NCBI GenBank assembly: GCA_025769875.1
Contig: JAGFNK010000088.1
Location: 62,001-126,000, forward strand
Direction: 5' to 3'
DNA length: 64,000 bases
DNA from: Russula earlei
Lineage: Eukaryota > Basidiomycota > Agaricomycetes > Russulales > Russulaceae
A model generated the notes under the pieces. It saw nothing but the letters and a program-made list of their open reading frames with translations, was not told the origin of the DNA and made no database searches. A program made the translations under genes and the position numbers. Positions 22,224 to 32,088 of the stretch are shown piece by piece; within the stretch, counting starts at the first letter, position 1, and each line of letters starts with the position of its first letter.

Positions 22224-23297
22224 CGGCTAGTTACCATGACAAAATGCTTTAAATGCAAAAGGTTGGGCACATGAGCCGGCAATGCCCCCAGAGGAAGAAG
22301 AAAGATGATCCTAAGCAAAAGGGGAAGGATTTCAAAGGTCGAACCACTGAAGCAGAAGAAGACAAACCTGCGAAGAGCTCTAAAGAAGAGGAACAACCCC
22401 CTGCCTATGATATCAATAGTATCATGGTGGCTATTAAAGGGATGAAGACAGAAGAAAAGAATGCCTTTCTGGACAAAGTAATGGCTGATGAGGATTTTTA
22501 ATAAGCCTGAGGTTGATGGCCAGACTTAGGGCAGCAGTGACTTGCACCATGTACATTAGGAGAATTGCAACTATGAATGTCCCTTTCTCATTTCACATGG
22601 CACAAGAGTGGCCACAGAGAAGGCTCTACTATACAGTGGAGTGACAGAAAACTTCCTGGATGAAGAAACTTGGAAAAGACTAGGAATAGGGAGACAAGCT
22701 CTTCGAGAACCAATGATGGTCTGGAATGTTGATGGGACTGAAAACAAGAAAGGGGAACTAAAACATTTCTGTTGGCTTAGGGTCCACTTATAACAAGAGG
22801 AACAAGTTACAGAAGTTTTATATCTCACGTCCCTGGGAGGAGACCAGGTCATACTAGGGTATCTCTTTCTCTGGGAATTTGAACCAACTATGGATTAGGA
22901 AGAAGGGAGAACTTAAGGAAGGATCTTTGTGCCTAGAAAGTGCATGGCTCAAGTACCTTGATCTCTATATCAAATCCTTGCAACTAAAAGCAGTCAAGAA
23001 ATGCAGAAAGCCCAAAGGGGATCAAGCCCTATACATACAGAAGACTAGCTTAGCTCAGGAATGGGCTAGGGACCAGAATTTGAAGGCTCAAAAATTAACA
23101 AAGCAAGATTTACCAGAAGAATATCACTGACATGTGAAAGTCTTTTCTAAAGAGGCTTCTACATGTTTCCCTCCCAGTAGAGAAGAAGATATAAAGATAA
23201 ACCTATTTCCTGACATGCCTAGATCCTTGGATTGCAAGATCTATCCTCTGTCTCAAGAAGAAAAAGAATACTTAAGGAAATATCTTGAGGAAGAACT
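22224..23297 (+). pseudogene. Gypsy element D: gag end, protease and start of pol
   Basis: Gag tail with a CCHC knuckle CFKCKRLGHMSRQC (22240-22285) broken by a 1 nt deletion, then ..KGMKTEEKNAFLDKVMADEDF and stop (22500). The protease follows (..KALLYSGVTENFLDEETW.., ~22620-22670); the catalytic Asp of DSG is replaced by Tyr. Then ..SLGGDQVILGY.. and the RT-proximal ..FPDMPRSLDCKIYPLSQEEKEYLRKYL... (23190-23290), where the B1 LTR cuts in. Element A sits in its gag. D is therefore the oldest layer at this place. Confidence 0.8.
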
Positions 23298-23896
23298 TGT
23301 TGTGATTTACCCCCCTTGTTGGTTCATCTCTAACCTCTTCCATTATTGTTCTCTCTTGTCACCCCTGTTTCCTTGGTTACCAGTTTCATCCCTTGATGTT
23401 GATGGTCCCTTATTGTTTCTTGTTTATTGTGTTTCATCTATTGTTCGAGTTCCTTTTGCTATTGGCCCATCTTTATCTATTGTTCCACATATAGTACTGT
23501 ACAGCCTTGCTACATACAGTATTTAAGCGCCTGTAAAAGCTGGGGAATGCCCCAAGCTTAGCTTTGTTCCATTCCCTGTCGCATCCCTTGTCCTGTGTCC
23601 TCTCTAAATCACAACCTGCTTGTGCTGGCTTACACTCTGCTTGACTTGAGCTCATCACAAGGAACCTTTGTGTTCCTCTTCCTCCTCTGCTTCTCTCTCA
23701 TCGTCCTCCTCTTCTGTGAAACCAGAAGATCAACTCTGTCTGCAGACTGAGTCATTATCTGACTGAGCCTTGAGACGCTAAACCTCTGAACCAGTCTCCC
23801 TAAGCCTGGCCCCCACTGAACCCTTGAACCAAGTCACAGGGACTTGGCCCCCACTGAACTCTGAGCTAACGCTCTTACGGCCGCGACGCCGTAATA
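23298..23896 (+). repeat. 5' LTR of B1 (family B)
   Basis: 599 bp, TGTTGTGATTTACC..GCCGTAATA; the usual CA end has become TA. It has the same length and layout as the 3' LTR of B2 (62818-63416). It contains TATTTAA at 23520-23526. Confidence 0.92.
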
Positions 23897-23908
23897 CAAG
23901 CTAAGCTT
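23520..23908 (+). promoter_or_regulatory. TATA box, inferred transcript start and self-complementary primer site of B1
   Basis: TATTTAA (23520-23526) is followed 28 nt later by AAGCTTAGCTT (23554-23564). One base after the LTR lies AAGCTAAGCTT (23898-23908), its exact 11-nt reverse complement. In Tf1-like elements the first 11 nt of the RNA fold back onto the primer-binding site and prime cDNA; the same layout here suggests self-priming. The transcript start is inferred from TATA spacing only. Confidence 0.65.
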
Positions 23909-25424
23909 GCTTACTCCATTCTGGAGATCAACCTTGAACTACCACAGAACCATTGGATCCGTGTCCAACCCAGACCCTCCCCAGACCTCCCTGAACACAT
24001 TGTAGGAACTGCCACTTGGGACAGCTTTCACACCTTTCTCTGCTACATCATCACTGAAAATAACAAAGAACTACCCGTTGAATTCATCAACAATCATTGG
24101 TTTGAACTACAACTTAGACGAGGACAACTCTACACCCACCAGAACTTAGAACTCATCAGAAACAGCCTTGGATTAGGCTACTGGAGGGAAGACTGACCCT
24201 CTCTACAAACCCCCATCAGAAACAGAAGCCTCCTCCACAGAAGGCAACCCCTCAGAACCAGAAAGCACTGCTGAAACTCAAACACCCTTCGAATCCCCTG
24301 CACTAGAACCAGAGGACCTCATTGAAAACCAGGAACCCATTGAAACCATAGAACTTGAAACACAGAACCCCTCTGAACCTATTATGGCAGCACAACCCCA
24401 AGTCGATGTACAACCACCCCAGGTCACCGCTCAAGCCCCTCAGATGGCCGCCCAGGCCCCCCCAGTCGTCGTCCCACCCCAAGCAGCTGCCCCAGCACCA
24501 CACGGCACTAACGGGTCCCTCAGTGGTAAAGAACCTATGGCTTTCACAGGTGAAAGAAACAAAACAAAACGTTTTATCATGGAATTCAACTTGTACTGGG
24601 GCCTCAATGATGACAAGGCAGTAATGATTTCCCCTTTTAAACGAACAATGCTGGCCCTCTCCTACATTCAAGGGGAAAAAGTCGAAGAATGGGTTAACTC
24701 ACAAGCAACTGCACTTAGGGAAAAAGTAAACAGAACCCAAAACCCCAGTTGACAGGATGAACGAAGCATTATGGAATGACTTTGTCACAGACTTCACATT
24801 CAAATTCACCAACACTGCGGAGAAAGAAGATGCCCAAGCAGCTCTTGCCAAACACACAATGAAGGAGTCCCTAGACGATTACATCTCCACCTTCGAACAG
24901 CTTCTAAACAAAACAGGATGGCCAGAAACGGACTGTTATTGCCATTGTAAAGTTTCAAAACATGCCTGAAAATCGGACTCTACCACACGATCTTAAACAA
25001 GGATGTCTGGCCCACCACTCTTCAAGAATGGAAGGAGGAGGCCAGAAGACAACATCGACATTTCATCACCATCAGAGAGAAGCTTAAAGGGAAGACTACA
25101 CACTCCCCCTCGGAACACAAATCACACCACCCTGACCGAATGCAAGTGGACGCTGCTAAGTCCAACTTTAAGAAACTTACGGAAGAAGAAAGAAAACAAT
25201 TGGCAAAAGAAGGGCGTTGCTTCCTGCTGCCGAGAGAAAGGCCACCTCAGCTGGGAGTGCCCCAAAAACACTACACCCACCACTTCCAAGGCACGCACTA
25301 CCGAAACCAACTCTAGAACCACCCAAAGAAGAAGAAGCCTCCACCATGGTCGCCTGCATGAAACGTTACCGGCGGAGGATAGAGCCAAACTTTGGGATCT
25401 CATCCTTAAGAGGATTTTCTCTAG
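23909..25424 (+). pseudogene. Gag of B1, with AUG-free N-terminal leader domain
   Basis: The frame begins right after the primer site (..LLTPF/ YSILEINLELPQNHWIRVQ..), includes ..ELPVEFINNHWFELQLRRGQL.. and reaches the first ATG at 24384 (MAAQPQVDVQ). A Pro/Gln/Ala-rich stretch is followed by capsid-like ..GKEPMAFTGERNKTKRFIMEF.. and ..EALWNDFVTDFTFKF.. . Frameshifts near 24190, 24745 and 24935 and within the zinc-knuckle region (25220-25255) disrupt it; B2 keeps CFRCQEKGHLSQEC there. The gag ends GAT TTT CTC TAG at 25424. Confidence 0.85.
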
Positions 25425-28400
25425 GCCAAGGTACAACAGTTCGGTACTAAGGCCCAAATAGATACCATTGTCCAACATAAAGAAAACTCAATGAAAGTTC
25501 CCTTTATGATCACAACGAATGGAAAGACTGGCCAAGCGCTCCTAGACAGTGGAGCAACAGAAAATTTCATCAGCCAAGGAATTGTGGGAAAGTTGCAAAT
25601 CCCACTCTGAACCCTTAGAACCCCCAGACCCATTATCAATGTGGATGGCACTAACAACCAAGGAGGGGCGCTAACCCATTATGCCCACATGGCCATACGT
25701 CATGGACCTACCACCCGACTTCTCACCTTCTATGTCACCAACCTGGGAGAAGATAGAATGATCCTCGGGTACCCCTTCTTGAAGGCAATAAACCCCCTCA
25801 TAAATTGGAGTACCGGTCGCCTTAGAAACCACTTAGGGGTCCTTCTCACCTCTGTGTCCATAACAGACCCACCAAAGATCCGAATTGCACAAATAAGGTC
25901 GACCACCATTCCCCCTGAATATTCATGGCATCAGAGAGTCTTCTTAGAAGAAGCGGCCAAACGACTCCCACCCAGTCAAGGAGAACTCGACTTCAGAATC
26001 ACATTGAAACCGGACGCCCCCAAGTTCCTTGATTGCCGAACTTACCCTCTACCTCAGAACGAGAAACAAGAACTATCAAGACAAATACAAGAAGACCTAG
26101 CCAAGGGTTTCATCAAAGATGGGGTTTCAGACTTCGTATCCCCTGTCTTCTTTGTCCAGAAAAAAGACAGGCACCTGCCCCACGAATGGTAGTAGACTAC
26201 CGAAAGCTCAATAATGCCACGGTCCCTGACTACCATGCCTTACCAAACATGGAAGAACAATTGCACCGATTAAGGGGCAAGACCACCTTTAGCAAGTTCG
26301 ATGTCAGAGCTGGCTACAACAACATCCTAATTCACCCAGAAGATTGACATAAAGGCGCCTTCAAAACCCAATTCAGCACTTTTGTCCCCATGGTGATGGG
26401 CTTTGGCTTTACCAATGCCCCGGCAGCCTTCCAACGGGCAATGAACCACACCCTCCGACCCTGGCTCCTAAAGTACCCAGAAAACACCTGCAACTATCTA
26501 GATGACATAGCAATAGCCACAGGGTCAGGAGAAGAACACCTTCACCAACAAATCACACACGAATTCCTTGACCTCCTCGAAAGAGACTCTTACTTTTTGA
26601 AGGCATCCAAATGCGCCTTTGAACAAAAGGAAATTGACTTCCTCAGCTTCCGAATCAACCAAGGAACCCTCAAAATTGACCCAGTCAAAATAGACGGCCT
26701 CAAAAACTGGCCAAGACCCCCCAATAACCTGAAACAAGTACAACAAATCATGGGCACTCTCAATTACCAACGACCATTTATCCGAGACTTCGCTAAAATA
26801 GCTCGCCCCATTTTTTCCACAATCAAGAAAGGAACCCCCTTCCTCTGGACCCCAGAAGCAACCACAGCCCTAGAAACCTTGATATCGGCAATCTGTGACA
26901 ACCCCGAACTCTACACTGCTAACCCTGACCTTCTATACAAATTAGAAACCAACGCCTCACAATTCACCACCGGAGCAATCCTATTTCAGAAAGACCCAAG
27001 AGGAAAAAGAAAAATGATTGGCAATATGTCACACGCATTCAATGAAGCAGAAAGGAGCTACCCAGTTTGGGATAGGGAATTCCTAGCCTTAATCCTTGCA
27101 CTTCAACACTGGTGGTATCTATTGGTCGGAACAAAACACCCCATCAAGATTTTTACCGACCATGCCAACCTTGCCCACTATCAACTCCCTCATAAAATTA
27201 ATCGAAGAATTGCAGGTTATATTTCCAAATTGGCAGATTACCATTTTGAAATTCACCACAAGCCTGGGACCTCTAATCGCGCAGACGCTCTTTCACGACG
27301 ACCCAGACCACAACGATGGGTCAGGAGATAACCAGAATATCACGGCACTCCCCGATAAACTATTCATTGCGCACTCCACACAGAAGATCTGTATGAACAA
27401 ATCTTAAAAGAACAAAAGAACTGACTACCGGATCTACTTAGGTGGAAGAACAAACATAATCTACAAGAAGAAGATGGTGCACTATTCAAAGATGGAAAAT
27501 TAGTTGTGCCCTATCTAGAACCCCTCTTATGAAGAATCCTGCACACATATCATGACAGCATCCTTGGTGGACACATGGGAAATGCACCGAACCTTGTACT
27601 CAATCCAAGAGTCATTCTGGTGGCCTAAAATGGGTTATTTCATCCAGGACTACATTTGGGGTTGCGCCACTTGCCAAGCCAACAAATCTTCTACACACCC
27701 CACTCGCCCCCCAGTTTACCCAATTCCCCCTGAATTCCAAAAACCATTCCAAACTGTAGCCATCGACTGGATTGTTGACCTCCCCCTGTCAGAACGAAAT
27801 AACACCATCATCATCATCACGGATCACGATTCCACCAAAGCAGTGATATTCATACCTTGCCGTAAAGATATGGGAACCCTGGAAATAGCCAGATTATTTT
27901 TACAATATGCCTTCCCTTGGACCAGGGTCCCCTCTAAGATTATTTCCAACCACGACTCCTGCTTCACCTCTGATTTATTTAAAGAAATATCTAGAATTTT
28001 GGGAATTAACCAAAACCTAAGCACTGCTTACCACCCTCAAACCGACGGACAGTCAGAAAGAACTAATCAAACTTTGGAAATGTATCTCTGCATTTACACC
28101 AGAGAGAAACAAGAGGAGTGGGCACACTGGCTTCCTATAACTCAGTATCATTTCAACGCCCACAAATCCACAACCACTAAATGAACCCCTACGAATTTCT
28201 CATCAGCTTTAACCCACAGGGACTCGGCACCCAGCTGAAATCCAAGTTCCCAGGAATTCAAGAACGCCTCCAGGCTCTAAAAGACATGCGAGAATTGGCC
28301 TGGGAAGCAATGAAAAAGGTGCAAAGCCACTGGATCAAAGAAACCAAATTCAAAGGATTCAAAGAAGGACAGAAGGTTTGGTTGGAAGGGACTAATCTGA

Positions 28401-28785
28401 AGACCCCCCATCAGTTTCAGAAGTTCCATCCTAAATGGTTCAGACCTTTTGTCATCACCAAGAAAATCTCCCACATTGTCTACCAACTCCACCTTCCCCC
28501 TCAATGGGGCATCCATGACATCTTCCACGCCTCCCTTCTATCACCTGTCACTGAAACAGCCAAACATGGTCCTAAGTTCCCTAAACCCCCCCTGACCTCC
28601 TCTCGGAAGAATATAAGGTTGAGAAGATTACTGCCCAATGTCTCCATAGGAACCGACTCTGGTACAGAGTCCGGTGGAAAGGGTACTCTGCAGCAGAAGA
28701 CACCTGGGAGCCCCTCTCAAACCTTAAAAATGCCCAAGATGCTATCACTACCTTTCATTTACGACAACCCACCAAACTCCGTACT
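25425..28785 (+). pseudogene. Pol of B1: protease, RT, RNase H, integrase, chromodomain
   Basis: Protease ALLDSGATENFISQG (~25540); RT with GFTNAPAAFQ and catalytic YLDD (~26497); RNase H, where the catalytic Asp of LETDAS is Asn (LETNAS, ~26945) and TDHANL is kept; HHCC zinc finger CATCQANK (~27665); integrase core AIDWIVDLP, then ISNHDS, where the second catalytic Asp is Asn (~27945), and TDGQSERTNQ (~28045). A GPF/Y-like module (KWFRPFVITKKI) and a chromodomain (..EEYKVEKI.., RVRWKGYSAAEDTWEPL, ~28600-28720) follow. Stops at 25608, 26345, near 27421, 27530 and 28182; frameshift near 28590. The chromodomain frame runs without a stop into the next coding region. Confidence 0.9.
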
Positions 28786-29715
28786 ATGTCTACCACTAAC
28801 TCTGACCCCACAGAATCCCACTACTCAGACAAGAGCCTAGACAATCTGGAACATCAGTTTCAAAGACTTACGATACAACAACATACTCTACTCCCCCAAA
28901 TCAATTCATGTAACCCCCCTTCCTATTCAGTCAATGACCCCACTATCCCCAACCATGGACACACCATTTTTAACATAGCCACCAGGGAACAACTCTTTTC
29001 TGGAATTCCTCCTCTGGCAACTTCTGCGGATTTCAGTTACTTATGATGGACCCCTGTTTCTCCAAATTTCATTTATCTATACAGAGAGCAATACTTACAG
29101 ATTTGGTATGGAACCATATTGTACGATCAGCCTCCATAAATACCCCCACTCCTTCAGAGTGGTCTGCCTGGCACCACAAACACACTACTTCTGCCTACAA
29201 TACCCCCATGTCTTCCCCAGCTCCCCCTTCGTCTCCCTTACCTATTCTTACCCCTTCCCCTACCATTAAACAAGAACCCCTTTCACCCAAAGTCATTCAA
29301 CACATCATCAATCAGCGCACGTTCATTGTCCCTGACAAGGCCAAACTCCAAGACCTCACCGCCATCCTTAACCCACTTGCCATCCATGAAGGGAGCCCTT
29401 CATCTACCCCTACTAAAGCAGACCCCACTCACCCTGGACCTCCCTGGTTTGTCTACGAACCATATACACACGTTCCCCCCTTTCAATGGACGACGTCACC
29501 TGTTACCCTACTTACGAGTCGCTTTATGGAACAATAAACCTATGATTTTAGGAACTATGGGGCGGGGAGAACCTGCTTATGGAAACAAGCTCATCACCCT
29601 ACCCGTTGTCTCTGCCCCTCACCCCTCTACCACTGCCTCTGATCTCCACCTCTTAGTTGAGGACTACTCCTTCCACTTTGATGTTGCCCAAGCACTTGAA
29701 AACCTCCATGACCCT
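28786..29715 (+). pseudogene. B1 third coding region (post-chromodomain), B-type part
   Basis: It starts at ATG 28786, in the same frame as the chromodomain and without an intervening stop (..LRQPTKLRTMSTTNSDP..). It contains ..LDNLEHQFQRLTIQQHTLLPQ.., a frameshift near 29010, then ..SEWSAWHHKHTTSAYNTP.., ..PTIKQEPLSPKVIQHII.., PPWFVYEPYTHVPPF and ..LHDPA. It matches B2 61102-62050 closely. No database family is recognised. It could be read either as a separate protein or as a C-terminal extension of Pol. Confidence 0.7.
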
Positions 29716-30504
29716 GCAATCACAAGTTGTTTCAGCCTATCGAGTGGTGCAGTTATCTGAGGCCACTCCTACCAGAAGAAAGGACCTTGAGGGGACATTT
29801 ACAAGGCACCATAGGGGTTTTACAAGATGCAGTAGCTAATGCACGAGCAGTGTTGACCACTGTAGATGACCTCTAGATCACTCTTGCATGCACATCCTGT
29901 GCAGTAGAAGGTCTCAAGAGCACATTGACAAGCACCCTGTAGAGACTTCTGCTGCTGAACAACTAGTGATGACCATCTTAAATAACGGTACTATTAATCT
30001 GGACACACCCCTTCCTTCCCTAACTCCAACCCTAGTAACCTCACATCATGCTACACCAGCAGAAGCTAGGGCTGGGTCAGAACCCCCATTCACTGGGCAA
30101 GGAAGACGAGGAAGAGGTGGCAAGGGACGATCTCTACAACATAGCGCTTGACTCAGAGGAGAATCTAGTGCTCCCCCAACTGCAACTGTGAGATGAGGTG
30201 GTGGACTCCCAGCCTGAGAAGTTCTCAATGCAGTGCACCTAGCTTCAACTTCATAACGCATGTCCTGAGCTAGTACCTCTAACCTTGGACCAATCACCAC
30301 CAAAGCAGAGATAAAGCAATATGAATACTACACGGAGCTGAACTCTCTAGAATATAGTCCAAGGTGTATAGATAGGGACGTCCCTACCCTCCTCACTGAA
30401 CAAGATCCTCTAGAAATGACTGAAGGGTAGGAAGGCGAGTGGGTCGAGGGTTACCATAGAGTAAGTGACTAGGTCATGCCAGACCTAGCCTAGAGGGGGT
30501 ATGG
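29716..30504 (+). pseudogene. Third coding region, G-type tail, plus polypurine tract
   Basis: Downstream of ~29715 the DNA no longer resembles B2. At the protein level a weak parallel remains (..AYRVVQLSEA.., ..GHLQGTIGVLQDAVANARAVL.. against the B2 sequence ..IYRLRTSS.., ..ASIQGALSVLQGQLADRL..). Frameshifts and stops abound. The Gly/Arg-rich ..GQGRRGRGGKGRSL.. near 30095 is the only other notable feature. The segment ends with tagagggggtatgg, a polypurine tract abutting the G LTR. Confidence 0.5.
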
Positions 30505-30960
30505 TGTTAGGATTCTTGTGTTTTGCACTCTTATCTGCTTACCTCTGCTTGGTGACTCATACTGAGCATCTTAAGTGACTCATTGCCATGGCTGTACGGT
30601 CAGTAGGGAGGTTGGCTGGACTGTAGGAGGTTCAAGTCCTGCAGAAGTACAGCGGTTCTTGCTAAGTTGGGATACTGGATACCTAGGAAGTGTATGTCAT
30701 CGGGATATGACTGTGATTACTATGCGTAGGGATCTCATAGTATAGGTATATGGAAAAATAGTAAACTCTCTTACAAGAAACAATCATCTTGTCAACACTC
30801 TAAACAAACTATAGTGACAGCTCTAAGTGAAAGAGGCCCCTCTCTCCTCTTACATCTATTCTTCCTGAGATAATATCAAAGGATTCGAAGTCTAGTGCTT
30901 GAACTAAATCAAGCAACTCTTTCACTAAGAGTCAATAATAAGATCAGTCAGATCTTAACA
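30505..30960 (+). repeat. 3' LTR of family G
   Basis: 456 bp, TGTTAGGATTCTTG..CAGATCTTAACA. The solo LTR at 36765-37300 is a longer relative (536 bp). Flanks (tatgg and tgtag) are not a duplication, as expected for one LTR of a larger element. Confidence 0.85.
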
Positions 30961-32088
30961 TGTAGTGTAGTGAATAATTTACATAAGTATTATATTGCAA
31001 TGTCTGTCTGCCAAGCATCTAGATGAGGTTAGACATGGTCACTGCCAAGTGATAATGTTTTAATAAATGACACTTTGATTATGGGCAATAACGCAACATT
31101 TTTGATAATTTTTTTATAATGTACTTGAGGTTCTTTCTCCTGATGGCCCTGGGGCCTCACTTGCAAGCGTGCCTCCCTTCTGTTCTTTCTATCTTTTGCC
31201 TCAATCCCTTGTCACACATTCCAATGTTGTGTATAAAGGAGGTCCTTATCTCCACTAATAAATATTGGTTCTTCCCCATTCTGGTCACCATGCGGGCTCA
31301 GGTTCTAATATAATAGGCTGCTGGCTCATCTTTCTTGATCTCTGGTCATCTATACAGGCTGGTTTACCATCACCTTTTTTGGGGCATAATAGGTGTTGTT
31401 CATACCTGGTCATCTATGCAGGCCAATTGGACAACACGCTCTAGCCCTTTCAGGGACACAATACATGGGCCTTTCAGTACCATATGCTATTGCACAGGAT
31501 CACAGGCAGTTTTTTTCTTCCTTTTGAATCCACATTTAAGTTTTTGTGACTGAAGAATGTTTTCCAGTGCACTTTCCCCAATCAATCACTTTTCAGAATC
31601 ATCACTTTAGGCCGCCATCAGCGATGGCTATACACCGCCTCAGGCTTCTTGTCTCCATGGGTGCTTATGCTTCTCAGTGCAAATGACTAAATCTGTATGT
31701 TTGGAATTTGACCCCCAGATGAAGCATGATCATGTTGCCGGCTGCCTGTAGCAAAGGGCCCATCAGCGAAATGTTGCACACTCTTTTTACGCAGATATAC
31801 CCATACAAGAGAATGCCATCTACCCCCCCTACATTGATGTCAAAAGGTCATTCTCTATGCCAAGCCGTGCACCCCCAGAGGTATGTGACACTCTTATCCA
31901 AGTCGCTGGCCACATGCTTTTGATGTTGGGCTATTTTGATGAATGCCTTGAGCAAAACCCAAATTTGAGATGTGACTTCCCTCTCATCCCTTGGCATGGG
32001 GAAATAGTGGTGTTGTTTGTTGGAAAAAGGAAGCATTTTCTTGCCCAGGGCCCATCTGGGTCTGTTGTCCACCTTGCTATTCTATTGC
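30961..32088 (+). other. Unrecognised coding remnant left of the hAT element
   Basis: The first about 500 bp shows nothing. From ~31550 short plus-strand frames join into a plausible protein (..AAISDGYTPPQAS.., ..SRAPPEVCDTLIQVAGHMLLMLGYF.., ..DFPLIPWHGEIVVLFVGKRKHFLAQGPS..) that runs into the hAT insertion at 32089 and may continue after 35391. I do not recognise the family. It has stops (for example near 31685 and 31750) and is probably a dead host gene. Confidence 0.35.

Larger units (their letters stand above)
23298..30960 (+). mobile_element. Ty3/gypsy chromovirus B1, chimeric (B-type 5' LTR, G-type 3' end)
   Basis: Gag, protease, RT, RNase H, integrase and chromodomain run on the plus strand and match element B2 at roughly 85-90 percent. 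The 5' LTR (23298-23896) is family B. Close similarity to B2 ends abruptly near 29715, in the third coding region, after which a differently diverged 3' part leads to an unrelated LTR of family G (30505-30960). No flanking duplication (expected GAACT) is found after 30960. Confidence 0.85.
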
